A DNA stretch of 64,000 nucleotides from Adineta steineri (GCA_905250115.1 CAJNOI010000048.1:124001-188000); one strand, 5' to 3'. Counted from the first letter of the stretch, positions 11,641 through 23,676 are shown. A program made the numbers and translations. Notes: generated by a model from the letters alone, not told the origin.

Positions 11641-12891
11641 GGGGGAACGGAAGAAAACTTTTCTAGAACCGAAAAGGTTCACATACAATTTTCAAAAATT
11701 GGGAGATGCACAATAATATTTTTTTCATTTAATAATGTTTTTTTATAATAAAATATACAATTTTGACTGAAAGAACGCTAACAATTTTCTAAAAGTAAAG
11801 TAGGGAAGGTGCGCCCTCCTTCCCTGTTTGCATCTCATAGACGGTACATTCCTGACTCGATCAATATCTTATATTCATTAAAGGTTTATTAACGAAACTT
11901 GATAATTTTACAACACGGGTGAAATACTATAATAATGTAAAACTAATTGATTATCTTTATTTTATGAATGTGTGAGAAGTATATATAATAATGTTGTGAT
12001 TTTGGTTTTATTAAACATTTGACTAAATAAGCATGCACATGTTTGATTTATTGTTATTCGACTATACTATAAAAACTATAGAGATGTGAAATTAAACTAT
12101 AGTAAAGATGATGATGAGAATATTGAACAAATTAAAAGTTTACATACTACAGTGGGTGAAATTTAACCTCATTCGACTATAATCCTGAATATTGAGACTT
12201 TTGTAAAAACTTCAAAATCGTCATTTCGAAATCGAGCTTCACATCGCACTTCTCAGACGAGTTTCCACTGATATGCCATCTATAGTTACAATGGAATTGT
12301 GAAGAATTTAGTCATTGTTAAAAATATTTCTGTTTATTGACTAAAATATTCACCGGTAAATACATTCTAATTAATTACATACTTTTCTCTAAGACTACTA
12401 TAAAAATAGATAAAGAACAATGAACTATCATCTGAATAGTTATCTAATGACTGTTTCTGGACGTAGTTAATCAATATTTCATTATTGACTAATTTATATT
12501 CTTCGTATGATCTTTAAAATTACAACATATATTCATATGATAAATACAATTATAAGTTCATTCTTTTGTATGTCATCATATAGGAAAGATAAAATTACTA
12601 TTCCAATGATTATTATTTACAAAACATTTTATAATAACCTACAACTCGTAAAGCAAACGAAATAAAGCATGTACTGCTTCACCTAATTTAATGTAAGTAG
12701 GCGGAGTAGGTATTTTTTGCCTTTAAATCATGTAAAAGTATAGGTATAAATGTAATCTTTATCTCTCGCTTATGTTTTATTTTAATAGTATATATATGTA
12801 TAAATCGAAATCTTATCTTGTTTATAAGACATTCTGTATTGATTTGAAAATAAAAATACCAATGACAAATGTTAATAATGAACATGAATAA
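11641..12891. other. Intergenic, no gene seen
   Basis: Holds the galactosyltransferase 3' UTR (AATAAA-like signals around 11750). A GC-rich perfect hairpin has 8-bp arms AGGGAAGG (11802-11809) and CCTTCCCT (11818-11825). No other structure recognised. Confidence 0.45.
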
Positions 12892-13095
12892 ATGATTTCA
12901 GTACTTAATCAACTTATAGATGAACGTGAAATATTATCAAGAGAAAATGAATCTTTATTAATTGAAACAATGAATGAAATGAGAAAAGAACGACGTTTAT
13001 TATTTAAATTATCATCCAATTTAACAACAAAACATAATTATGATGAACAAGTACAGTATATAAAACAACATTTAAAAGAAAATTATATCTTTTAG
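12892..13095 (+). CDS. Short coiled-coil ORF, possible orphan exon
   Basis: A 67-residue frame rich in Glu, Lys, Arg and Leu (EREILSRENESLLIETM) predicts one coiled coil. GATTTCAG at about 12895-12902 is acceptor-like and would trim the first residues, which suggests an exon of a longer protein rather than a complete small gene. No partner exon was found. Not recognised. Confidence 0.3.
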   Translation: MISVLNQLIDEREILSRENESLLIETMNEMRKERRLLFKLSSNLTTKHNYDEQVQYIKQHLKENYIF

Positions 13096-13108
13096 TATGT
13101 GTTCTCTA

Positions 13109-13182
13109 TAGGCATGCACCAATTCCAATTCGGTTCGGTTCCAATTCTAGAATTGGTTGGAATTGGAATTGGTGCATGCCTA
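13109..13182. mobile_element. 74-bp hAT-like palindromic MITE
   Basis: Perfect 23-bp terminal inverted repeats starting TAGGCATGCACCAATTCC, so nearly the whole element folds back on itself. It is flanked by an exact 8-bp duplication GTTCTCTA (13101-13108 and 13183-13190). No coding capacity. Extremely short for a hAT derivative. Confidence 0.85.
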
Positions 13183-13190
13183 GTTCTCTA

Positions 13191-15226
13191 AATAGAAGTG
13201 TGGCAAAAAATTTGTTTGTTTAAATGGTAAATTTTACATGTACGACAAACTTGTTATGAATTTCATAATGTTAAAAATATGTACTTAGACATCGATACTA
13301 CAAGAAAGAGTACACCATTCGTATATACTAGATATTTAATAAGCAGCGCAATAGTAATAGAATTTTACGATGTATATATTAATGATATAACAGACAATGA
13401 AGGTTTTTTGTGGTTAATCAAAATGATAAAGTTAAAAAAATAAATACATATATTGCCAGAGTGAAGTTCAAGGTTGATAATCTAATTTTGGAATTCTATT
13501 ATGATCCTCTTTTCTTAACATAGATGGATCAATTACTTCTAGAGTTTGAATAACTAATGAGTTAACAAAAGAAGTGTTGTCGTTTCCGTAAAAATAAGTT
13601 TCTTTGCTCTAGATATCAAAATTTGAACTACTTTTAAGTAAGTTATGCGGTAAATCATGAAAAGAATTGTATTTGAATAATCAAAAAATCGATTATTTCA
13701 GAATTTTTTTATAAGTTCAATATGGAAGAATTCAGTTTAGATGAAAATCGGAGCGAGAGTTATAACTAAAACCACTGAAAATAAAATTATTGGAGTTAAA
13801 AAAAGAATATTACCTCAAGTTCTACTAATACCAACTTATAACCTGACTTTAATAGGTCTGAAAAAGTATCATTTTGTGCGGATTATTTTCTCTCGTATAG
13901 ACGTTCTATATTTCCTACTAAATATATTTTCACTCTTTAATCCTTTTAAGAATAATCTTCCCTGTCTATTTAGTTTTCTCTTATCCTTGAAGAACATCTT
14001 GATTAATACCGTATGAATAAATCTTTATAATTCTATTAATTACTTTTATTATTCATTCTGTATTGACATGCAATATTAAAGATTACTTGATGTTTAATTT
14101 TTAATCTTATTATTAGGGAAATATAAGAATTATATATTTAAATACAACATAATTGATTTGATCAGATTTCAAGAAGAACTTTTAATTAGATTCATTTATA
14201 CAGATTAGATATATACGATGATGTAAAAAAATATAAGCACTTATATTTAATCTTTATTTGACATAAGTTTCTTTTAATTCTATTAATTGTATTGCATACT
14301 AGATAAACTTTTGACAATACTTTATACTTAAAGATAATTATTATAATTAGTCTTAAGAATAAAATCTTGCTTTAAATCAAGGTAACGTATTGATTAGAAT
14401 ATATATCTGTTTTTAATAATCATCTCTAGATTAGAAACGTGATTTGAGTTATATGTAGAAAATTATAGGCGTGTTTGTCTGGAAAAAATGACGACTGAAA
14501 TATATGACAATGTGTTTTACCTTGTCGGCTTTTTTTTTGTCTATTAATAAGAATTCAACGAAGGTAATTGAAGGTGATTAAAATATAAAAAAAAACATAA
14601 ATCCAATTATTAAATTAGTTTAAATATAGAATTTTATTTTATTATTTAGAATAAAATTTTGTATTTATTAACAACCTATAGAAATATGATATTTACTTAG
14701 TTGAATTGACAAATTAGTAGAGGTTCTACAGTTATTTTTAGTATAATTTCTTTTTATTTATTCAAGCATTAACAGATGCAAAATAGGGACTATTCATAAT
14801 GAATATCCTATTCAAAATCACTTAGTTTTTTTTGCTTTTACCTTCTTTATAACTATAATTGAATATTTTCAAACCAGACTTACCTAATATCTCACTATAA
14901 AATATTTCTATTATAATGCTTTAGCATGATGAGGGTGAAGTAAAATCAATGAGTACAAAATGTGTATAGACTCGACTGAAAGAGGGCTTACTCAAATTTT
15001 GCCAACTGGACATACGCTAATGACGAAAGTCAGAGAGATGTATTGTGGACAGTTCAGCGAACATTCGCCGGACTGCCTAGTGTCCACTTTACTTTCACCA
15101 ATGCATCACTGAATTTTTGTCATTGTCGAAAGTCTTATTGGTGAAATTCGGAAACTCCAATTCATATTGTAGTTGGAATTGAAGAACAAAATCATTTATG
15201 TCGAGAATTATCTAGTTAACGTATGC
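13191..15226. other. Gene-poor stretch
   Basis: Very AT-rich. The only long frame (13741-14016) starts in plausible context but encodes a low-complexity hydrophobic tail, with no splice partner. Nothing else identified. Confidence 0.4.
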
Positions 15227-15907
15227 TAGAGATGTGCAGGGTAAACATTTTTTATACTCTAACCCTACCCTATGGTATCTAAATCATTGTCCTACCCTAT
15301 CCTACTAATTGAAATTTTTTAATCAAAGAATGGGTAAGCATGATAAATAACTTTTTTTATTTTATTTTCAAATAATAATAACTTTTGACTAAGCAAGAGA
15401 AAGATGTCGTTCTGTAGTGATATATCTAGTTAAAAAAACTTACTCTAGAGCTACACTACTCTAAGATCCTCTTACCCTAACCCTGCACTACGACTCTCTT
15501 ACCCTGACCCTCAGAATTGGAACCGTTCCGGCAATCCGGTTCCGATTCGGCCGGACCGAATAAGACCGGACGAAAAATCTAACCGGTCCGGCCAAAACCG
15601 AATTTTTAGCGGTTCTTAAAATTAGAAAATTATATTAGTATTTCAAATTTTTTTCTTACAAAAGTAATCTTTATTTGTTTTTTTTTTGAAATATCATGTT
15701 AAGAATTGTTATAAGTATATGTTTTAGTTGAAAAAGAGTATGTGACAAAAATATTCGTATAAATTCATAATTTTCCCGGAGTTTTGCAAGTTTGACGTCA
15801 AAAGTAGTCCGGCCGGACCGGACCGGATGGAAAAAATCCGTCTGGTTCCAACTCTGCTGACCCTACCCTGCTCTATGATTCTTCTACCTTAACCCTGCAC
15901 ATCTCTA
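15227..15907. mobile_element. Outer hAT-like element, host of a nested insertion
   Basis: Termini are inverted repeats TAGAGATGTGCAGGGT (16 bp perfect). Flanks ACGTATGC (left) and ATGTATAC (right) match at 6 of 8 positions, consistent with an aged 8-bp duplication. The subterminal regions are rich in CCCTACCCT/TAACCCTGC words on both arms. A second element (15512-15856) sits inside it. No transposase frame. Confidence 0.7.
15512..15856. mobile_element. Inner hAT-like element, GC-rich, nested in 15227-15907
   Basis: 345 bp with ends CAGAATTGGAACC and, on the reverse strand, CAGAGTTGGAACC. It is flanked by an exact 8-bp repeat CTGACCCT (15504-15511, 15857-15864), and the duplicated bases belong to the outer element, which proves the order of insertion. 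The interior has unusual CCGGNCCGG words (GGCCGGACCG, GTCCGGCC) in a genome that otherwise lacks them. Confidence 0.85.
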
Positions 15908-16698
15908 ATGTATACTCCTCATACAGATGATGTTGAAAATTTATGCAATTGTCTATGAGCTTCCTAATGTATATAGAAGCTCGTAATAATCCTTTAGAGT
16001 TTGGTTTCGTCATGAATACATATTAATACTGACTTCAACACGATCATATCGTTTTAACAGTGAAAGTGTTCTTTATGAAAATTATGTTTGTAGGTACTTA
16101 TAAAATATTAATAATAAATGTTCGAATTCCTGTAAATACTTGACTTTTTAGTTCTGCCTATCCTGGATATCTTTTATGAATGAGTTCAGAAAATAATTTA
16201 TTATACAAGAACTGTATATATAAAATTTAGAATTTATGAAACACATTACCTTAGATAATAATTTTTTCTCCAAATATAACACCTAGATCAAAGAAACGTA
16301 CTATTATGTACTTTCTTACACTCTATAATTAAAAATTTCAGAATATCTTTAATTTCTATTGGATAATATATAAATTCTATTTCCAGTAACGACTTATTAT
16401 TTTTTTGTTAAACCTCTTGGATTTGATTCATACGAAAATAAAACAACAATATTAATTCAATTAAATATAGTGTATATATATATTTCAACTGTCTAGTTAA
16501 TTTTGCTTCGCTTACTAAGTTTTCCAGTGAATAAAAAAGTATCTAATGAACTTCTATTTTTTAACGTAAATTCATAAAATATTCATTTTGTATGATTTTT
16601 AAAATTTATATTTTCAAGCTTTTTTTTTCTGCACGGTAAACAAACATAATGTAAAATAAGATAAATAAACAAAAAGAAAAGACAAAAAGATTAGCTAG
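15908..16698. other. Spacer, no gene seen
   Basis: AT-rich sequence downstream of the minus-strand ORF, probably including its 3' UTR. Confidence 0.4.
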
Positions 16699-17634
16699 CT
16701 AACCCAATCCAGAAGCTTTCAAGTTTTCATCAATTAAAATATTGTTAGCAACACCATAAACATAAACTAATTGTCCTTGAAATTGTTGTCGATCGATAGC
16801 TTTGCAAACTCCAGCTCGTCGATATTCCGAACCACGTGAACATTTTAAAAAATTATTCCATATAATTTCATCAAATTCTCTATCACCTTCCGTATTTAAT
16901 TCATCATCAAGATGAAAATGAATTTTATCTTCATCATCTTCTGCTACTTTCGATAAAACAGGATCTAAATCACGAGATTTCTTTTGAGAATTTCGACGAC
17001 TACGACTTGTTTTATTTTGACGTACTAATGCATCATAACCACCATCAGGTAATAATGCTTTTGTTAAAATTTGACGAGTATTTCTCGTTAATTCATACCA
17101 TTCTTGTGAATCTTCTTCATGAAGTAATTCATGTGTAGATCTCGGTCTATAACGTCGATCATGTTTCATACGTTGTTTCATACGTGCAAAAAGTTTTACT
17201 AATGAAAATGATTTTTCTTCACCTTCTTCATCATCAAGACTACTATAATAAATATTTGGTGGTACACGACTATTTTCAGAATTTTCTGGATGATAAACAC
17301 GAGTAAAATCATTTAATGATGCACGAGCTCGAAGTTGATGAATTGAACGTTCAAATTCAATATTATGATCATCAATTGCTAAAGACATTTGTCGTCCATA
17401 CATAGATGGACTAGTTTGTTGGTGAGTTTGCTGTTTTTGCATTGTAGATAATGTACTTGTTGTTGGAGAATGTCGTAAAACACCACAACGTTGTGTAAGA
17501 TAAAGATAATTTTCAATAAGGTCACCTTCAGTTTCATCAATTTCTTCATCATATTCGTGTGCTTGATTTTGATGATTGTCATCGTCACTATCATATGAGT
17601 GGTTTCTTCGATTTACCGATGCTTGTACAGCCAT
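16699..17634 (-). CDS. Unrecognised 311-residue acidic/basic protein, single exon
   Basis: An uninterrupted frame with good codon structure from MAVQASVNRRNHS to a TAG stop. Residues 1-45 are highly acidic (DSDDDNHQNQ, EEIDETEGD). A central segment is helical and basic (SFSLVKLFARMKQRMKHDRR). A conserved-looking C-terminal part (EIIWNNFLKCSRG, QGQLVYVYGVANNILI) looks folded. There is no signal peptide or transmembrane segment. Being intronless is unusual beside its neighbours. I do not recognise the family and assign no function. It is likely cytoplasmic, with a small C-terminal domain after a disordered region. Confidence 0.75.
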   Translation of the reverse strand: MAVQASVNRRNHSYDSDDDNHQNQAHEYDEEIDETEGDLIENYLYLTQRCGVLRHSPTTSTLSTMQKQQTHQQTSPSMYGRQMSLAIDDHNIEFERSIHQLRARASLNDFTRVYHPENSENSRVPPNIYYSSLDDEEGEEKSFSLVKLFARMKQRMKHDRRYRPRSTHELLHEEDSQEWYELTRNTRQILTKALLPDGGYDALVRQNKTSRSRRNSQKKSRDLDPVLSKVAEDDEDKIHFHLDDELNTEGDREFDEIIWNNFLKCSRGSEYRRAGVCKAIDRQQFQGQLVYVYGVANNILIDENLKASGLG

Positions 17635-19446
17635 AGTAAGAAAGAATTATTGATTCTTATAAGTATTCAAACAATTTATCTTCGTCGTATTCCTTTTATA
17701 TTAATGTGTATACTGTGCCAGTTCGATGTTGTAAATGTCGTACTGCTACAAATATATAATATAACAGCGGCATTCAAGCATAGGTAAGAGCGCAACTTCC
17801 TATAATATTTTGAAAAGCGACGAGGATGTGACAATATAACGAAGGAGTCATACTGATGAGAAAGAAGGAAAAAAAAGAAAGACATATGAGTAGTATACAA
17901 CACTAGTGATGTCTCGTTTAAATTTACAATTTCAATAGAGAAAGCAACTACACAGTATGCTATATCCTTAGACTATCTTATTTTTTTGCTTTCTCTTTTC
18001 CTGTTTATAACTATGATGTATTCAAATTTTAAAAAAAAATACATAGAACAAATTCTAGTAGATTCTTATAAATTTAATTAAATAACAACACTACATGAGT
18101 TAACTAAAGATAGTTGATTATCAGAAAATGTTTTTTTCCCCTATATATATATGTCTATTATAAATAATAATGAAATATATTAGTTTTGTTTATTTTTTAA
18201 AGAAAATATAAATCCTATAAGCTCATATATGCATTCATTTATGAATAAATTGTATATATGAACTAGAGTTGTATGTTTGATTGAGCGAAATATTATATTC
18301 TGACAGGTATATGAAATGAATAAAATTTAAATAGACTGGATTTTATAAATTTGTATCTATCTTTATTCAGGTATATATTAATTGTTTTTTTAAAGAAACT
18401 ATTTATAGAAATTAACAAAGAGGAACAAATAACACGGATAAAATTTCTATCTACTGATGCAAAAGAAATAATTTATGAAATAAAAAAAAAAGAAAAGAGA
18501 CAAAAATATTATTTGGTTATTGTAAACCAACAATCCGTCAGACATATAGAATTTTTCTATTAAAACTATTCAAAAGACTACTTGTTTTTTTCTCCCTATT
18601 ATCAGATAATAGGTTAGAAAAAACGTCCCATACGTAAATTTAATAGTATAATGACATTATTATCATTTTATAGTAAATGTCATACTTTTACATCAAATTT
18701 ATAAACACAATCATATTGATCTAGATAAATTCTTCATGAAACAAATATATATTATTTTATGTACAAAGTTTTCTATTACAAAACATGCAATGATTTATCA
18801 ATTTGAAAAAGATAAAACAAATATTTTAATATCGCTTAGATTTTTCTAATAGTATTATCACGATCTACTTTTTGATAGATAATTTCTCTTTTATTCACGT
18901 GGTAATAGGACAAACAAACTAGCAGATGATGTAGAATTTACCTGGAAGAAAAATTGTTGAACATTTCAAAATCTATACTATTTATTATTTTGTTTGTTTT
19001 ATACCCGCATGAATTAATAAACAATGAATACTCTCTAAAACCATCTACCAAGAAATAAGTGGTATTTTTTTCTTTTAATTATATAAATTAGTCTGCATCC
19101 GTATTCATATTTCTCAAAAATGAACACCTATTATTTGTTTTTATGATAATTATTGAAATGAACTTATCAATCTCTTGGTTCGTTCAGATGAATAATATCG
19201 GATGTTTCATTTCATTAAAAACGGAAACTAAAGACTAACTGTGAACATATTAAAAAATATCCAATTATTTATGAGAACAAAATTTTTGTTTTTGCCATTC
19301 AAATTTTTAAATTAGCACAAAAATAAATTATAATCAAATGACAATGATTTTATTTATTTTTTTGTAGTAAAAATCGAAAGAAAAATAACTACAGATTAAT
19401 ACAAACTAAAAGCTTATCTTTAATCTAAGGGATAAAATGATTAATT
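17635..19446. other. Gene-poor stretch
   Basis: No exon supported. Frames such as 18351-18563 are Lys/Ile/Glu-rich random translations of AT-rich DNA. Confidence 0.45.
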
Positions 19447-20238
19447 TTAAACAAGTAGTCCATCTTTAACTTTTGTAGCTTCATCTTTGCCTTTAAGAAG
19501 TTCAATTAATTTTAATGCAAAAACCATCGTTGTTCCTGGCCCTTGACTTGTAACTAAATGATGTTCTTTTTCTTCAGTATCTCCTACAAAAACAAAATTA
19601 TTCTTAATATATATATATAAGTGTAATATTAACCTTTTCCGGTATGTCTACTATGACAAACAGGATTATCAGGATTATCGAGTTTATACGGTTCACCATC
19701 AGTAAATTCTTTGCGTACACTTGGATAACATGTTATTGTATGTTTATGATCAACACCGATCTTATGAGATAATAATGCTCGTGGTCCAGCACATATAGCT
19801 GCGACAATTTTTCCATCTTGATAATGTTTTGTCAAAATTTGTCCAACTTCAGAACTATTAGCCATTGCTTTTGATCCTAATTTTCAAAGAATAATAGAAA
19901 TAAAAACTGAAATTAAATTAGCCACTTCAATAACGATTTCTTTTTGTATACTAACCATCATTACCACCTGGAATAATGACACAATCGTATTGAGTATTTT
20001 TTATATCATCAAGTGATTTATCAGGTAGAACACGAACATTACGACTACATTTTACAGCATCATGACCACTTTTTTCAATTGAAACTACATCAACTTCAAT
20101 TTCCGCTCGTCGAAGGACTAAAAAATTTCAAATTTAAATTATTGAAAATAATTATTAGAAAAAGAAACCATCAATTGTTGTTACTGCTTCAATTTCTTCA
20201 CTTCCATTAGCAATAAAAACAAGCGCTGTTTTAGTCAT
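19447..20238 (-). CDS. PARK7: DJ-1/PARK7-like protein, copy A
   Basis: Exons (minus) 20238-20169, 20117-19956, 19876-19634 and 19583-19447 total 612 bases, giving 203 residues with all phases closing. DJ-1 is a small redox-sensing protein of the DJ-1/PfpI superfamily that protects against oxidative and carbonyl stress. The nucleophile elbow AAICAG puts the reactive cysteine at residue 106, the same number as in human DJ-1. The N-terminal GSEEIE carries the conserved glutamate (E17), and IIPGGNDG is the conserved loop. The ATG follows directly after a poly-T/AG acceptor-like sequence (CTTTTTTTTAG), and only 91 bp separate it from the stop of copy B upstream. The C terminus carries an extra Glu/Lys-rich segment compared with human. 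Confidence 0.93.
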
Positions 20239-20252
20239 CTAAAAAAAAGAAT
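20239..20252 (-). promoter_or_regulatory. Splice-acceptor-like site abutting the ATG of DJ-1 copy A
   Basis: On the minus strand a run of eight T followed by AG ends exactly at the start codon. With only 91 bp to the upstream gene, spliced-leader trans-splicing of a downstream cistron is the simplest reading, although a short 5' UTR intron is possible. Confidence 0.5.
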
Positions 20253-20329
20253 AAGTTTTGTTGCTGAATTATATTTAAAATATATCAAGCTGGAATAAAA
20301 ATAAGAATGACAATATTTAATTTGTTTTT

Positions 20330-21098
20330 TTAAAGAAGCATATCTTCACGAATTTTTTTAACTTTCGATGATCCATCAAGAATTTCAACAATTTTTAATG
20401 CAAATGCAAATGCTGTTCCTGGTCCTTGACTTGTTAACATATGATGTTCGCCATCATTTGTTTTTAATTCACAATGATGAACTGGTTGATCAACAATCTG
20501 CATTTAAAAAAAAATAAAGATATAAATTCATAAATGAAATTATCTATTTACATTATAATCTGTTTTCAATTCCTTTTGACATTCAGGATAAGCTGTAACA
20601 GTGGCATTTTTAATACCAATTTTATGTGCTTGAAATACGAGTGGACCTAAGAAAAGCGTAAAATTTATTATTTAGACAATTAGAAATAATTGTTTTTTCT
20701 TTTTATATATACCAGCGCATATAGCAGCAACTAATTTTCCTTTTGAATAATGTTGTTGAAGAAGATTTCCAACAGCAGGATTTTTGGCCATTGCAGCTGC
20801 ACCTTTTTCACCACCGGGAACAATTACAACATCATATATATCATCAGTTGATACTTCACTAATAGATATATCTGGTACAATAACAGTATCTTGAGCACAT
20901 TTTAATGCATCACGACTTCCTTCAATTGAAGCTACGGTCACTTTTATACCAGCACGACGGAGAACCTTTATAACAATAGAAAAAAAACATAATTCATAAA
21001 AATTAATCGAATCGGTTTTTTACATCAATTGGAACAACAACTTCAGTTTCTTCACTACCATTTGCGATGAAAAGTAAAGCTTTTTTAGAAGCAAACAT
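20330..21098 (-). CDS. PARK7: DJ-1/PARK7-like protein, copy B
   Basis: Exons (minus) 21098-21024, 20965-20713, 20646-20552 and 20497-20330 total 591 bases, giving 196 residues, close to the 189 of human DJ-1. Key signatures: GSEETE near the N terminus (E19), IVPGGEKG, and AAICAG with the reactive cysteine at residue 108. The exon structure differs from copy A. Here one 253-base exon spans the region that copy A splits near the GG(E/N)-x-G loop, and copy B is split right after AICAG where copy A is not. The duplication is therefore not recent, or introns have moved since. It lies head-to-tail upstream of copy A, on the same strand as the LEA gene. Confidence 0.93.
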
Positions 21099-21923
21099 GT
21101 TTACTATTCAATAAAGTTTACAATATAAATTCAATAATAATAGACTTTTACAGTAAATAACACACAAAGACAGATGACTCATCCTATTGGCCAATAGTAA
21201 AAAAACACACAATTAGCTCTACCTCTCTATATATTTTACTAGCTATCATCAATATTCCTTTAATATGCAAATAAGACAATAATTATTAATAAACGAATTA
21301 TATAGAATAAAATCTATGGTCTCATGCTTTTCTAAAGAATTTCATTTTTTTCTATAATAATCGATGTTTCTTAATATATTTTTTTTTCATAATATACTTC
21401 ATTATATAATTTGAATTTTTTCATTTTTGCTACAATTCTTTTGAATTATTCATTACTATTCATATCGTACATATGTAATACTGTAAATATGTGAAGGCCT
21501 TAGTAATTATTTCAATACAATAGATAAATATCTCAGCAAAGATATAATAACAACATCTTTTTTTTACATAATAAAATAGTATCATGTAGTATATTCATAG
21601 AGAAAATAGAATGGTGTGTACTGTAAAATAGTTAAAACGTCATATCTTTCTTTCATTGTGTAAATAACGTCTAAAAGCAAATAATGATATTATTTTGAAT
21701 TTGATTCAATTGTACTCTTTCTCCTTTCTATAAATTTAAGTATATGACAGATGTAGTGATTGATGAATGATAAAATTGTTATTATATTTATTTTTATTCT
21801 AATAACAACACAGAAGAAAAAGGAATAAAACAGCTGGAATATAATATATTATACACTGACAAACGGAAATAGCATAAATGTATGTATATCTGAGAATATT
21901 ATAATGTTTTATGCTAGTTTAGT
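21099..21923. other. Spacer between DJ-1 copy B and LEA gene
   Basis: AT-rich, no exon seen. It must contain the DJ-1 pair promoter and the LEA 3' UTR. Confidence 0.4.
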
Positions 21924-22533
21924 TTACAAAGCTTCTTTATGTGCTTCAGCTTTGGCTTTATGAGCTTTTTCTTCAATTTTGTCACCAACAGCTGAAAAAC
22001 CAGCGCCAACACGTTCACCAACCGTATTATCGGAGTCTTTGACTTGTTCTTTGTGACCTTCATAAGATGCATTACTTGTTGCCTCTAAAATTATTAAGAG
22101 ATTAAGAAAATGCTTTTTTTTCTTCTTCAGATTACGAACCATGAACTTTTTCGGCAACATAGTTATATGCATTGGAAATTGTATCACCAATTTGACCAAT
22201 TACACCTCGTTCTTCAGCAGCTTCCTTATGAGCTTCTTTTTTAGCTTCATGACCTTTTTCTTCAACTAAAAAATAAAATTATATATATATATTTTTATTA
22301 CGAAAAAAATAGATATCATACCTTTATCTTTAACAGCATCGATGCCATGACCTATGCGGTTACCTGCTGAAAGATGATCATCTTTAGCTGCTTCCTTATT
22401 TGCTTCATATGAAGCACCACTTGCTACTTCTAGAAATAATATAATTACTTTATTTATTCATTCATTTATTCATTTATCTATTACCTTTAACTTTTTCTAC
22501 ACCAGCATTTGCAGCGTCTTTAAGGTTTTGCAT
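21924..22533 (-). CDS. Late embryogenesis abundant (group 3-like) protein
   Basis: Exons (minus) 22533-22485, 22429-22322, 22265-22140 and 22084-21924 total 444 bases, giving 147 residues. The protein is Ala/Lys/Glu/Asp/Gly-rich, has no Cys or Trp, and is built from amphipathic segments such as AAKDDHLSAGNRIGHGID, VEEKGHEAKKEAHKEA and KIEEKAHKAKAEAHKEAL. These repeat a loose 11-residue pattern typical of LEA proteins in desiccation-tolerant rotifers, nematodes and plants. Such proteins are disordered in water and fold on drying, protecting proteins and membranes. No signal peptide is apparent, so it is probably cytosolic. The second and fourth exons start with matching motifs (E-V/A-A/T-S-x-A-SYE-x-x-KE), which indicates internal exon duplication. 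Confidence 0.85.
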
Positions 22534-23676
22534 TGTTTCTTTTATTTCAATAGTAATAAGAACGAATAACGATAGTTGTTTTATTTGTAAGAATGAGGAA
22601 TCTTTTATGATTCCTGGCCTATATATAAACTCTCTTTTCTCGTTCGTTCTTTCTTTTTTTTTTCTACGCAAAAAAGAGAATGTCGGGAAGAAAAGGAAAT
22701 AGAGAGAACAAACTGGAAGGAGAAAAAAATAGACCAAAGAGTCAACGACGAAACGATATGTAGTCCGTTTAGTAGATTCTAGAAGAAGAAGAAATGCGAT
22801 GAGAACATGAGGTGCAGCAATAATGGGCGCGCCATTCTGCTGACGTGGAAGAAACAGAACTAATACATGAGAAACGAACGAGCGAGTCAGAAGCAAATCT
22901 TTCTTATCTATTACTGGTTAGAAATGTTTTAACATAGAATATTTGTTTTTATTATCTAACGGCATCTATTTCGAAACATTTTTATCAAATAACAAACTCT
23001 ACTGAATAATCTTGTAAAACAAAATTCTTTATAAGAGATAAAAAATATTTACTAAATAATTGTTTCCAAATACTCTGTTACCTTAGATGAAATTATGATC
23101 TTTGATCTCTTCCATTCCAATTGAAATGTTATTATTGCATACAATTTTTGTTATAACTAAACAAGAGAATTATTTTCTTCTGAATTTAAGTATTCGGACT
23201 TGATTTCTTATATCAGTAGAAAATGAAATTTGATATAAAACAATATAATTACACGGAACAAAAATTACTATAAAGCTAATTGGTTTTTTAATAGAACGTG
23301 ATGATATTATTAGATATTTTTGTACAATCTATATACATTGATCGTTCATATCCATATATTCACAATTTTAAAGATTATATACAGTATTTCATGAATGTAA
23401 TAGTGCTTATCTAAAAACGAATATTTATCGATACGTGATATTTCTGATGCAAAGACATATTTTTATTATTTTGGAAACTATTTAATAAGGCAAAATATTT
23501 TGCGATATTTTCTTTTATAAAATCCGCATTTTGACATACCGATAGAACTGCAAAATTATTTTTATAGTTATAATTAACAGCTAAAGATGAACTTGTGTAT
23601 TGTTGTATTACTTCTTATTAGACAATCTGTAAACAATCATAAAAACGGTATTACTTATAAATGTTTAGACATATTT
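22534..23676. other. LEA upstream region
   Basis: Contains a GC-richer patch (22610-22910), plausibly the LEA promoter/5' UTR region. The frame 22474-22896 (-) overlaps LEA exon 1 and is not credible as a separate gene. Confidence 0.35.

Noticed and set aside
15240..15500. TAACCC/CCCTAA-like words suggesting interstitial telomeric repeats
   Set aside because: The words are irregular (CCCTACCCT, TAACCCTGC), occur on both arms of a terminal-inverted-repeat element, and are better explained as subterminal transposon repeats.
22474..22896. 140-residue minus-strand frame covering LEA exon 1
   Set aside because: It runs through the LEA start exon in the same frame, but its upstream part is F/L/R-rich without codon structure; the LEA ATG and four-exon model fit better.
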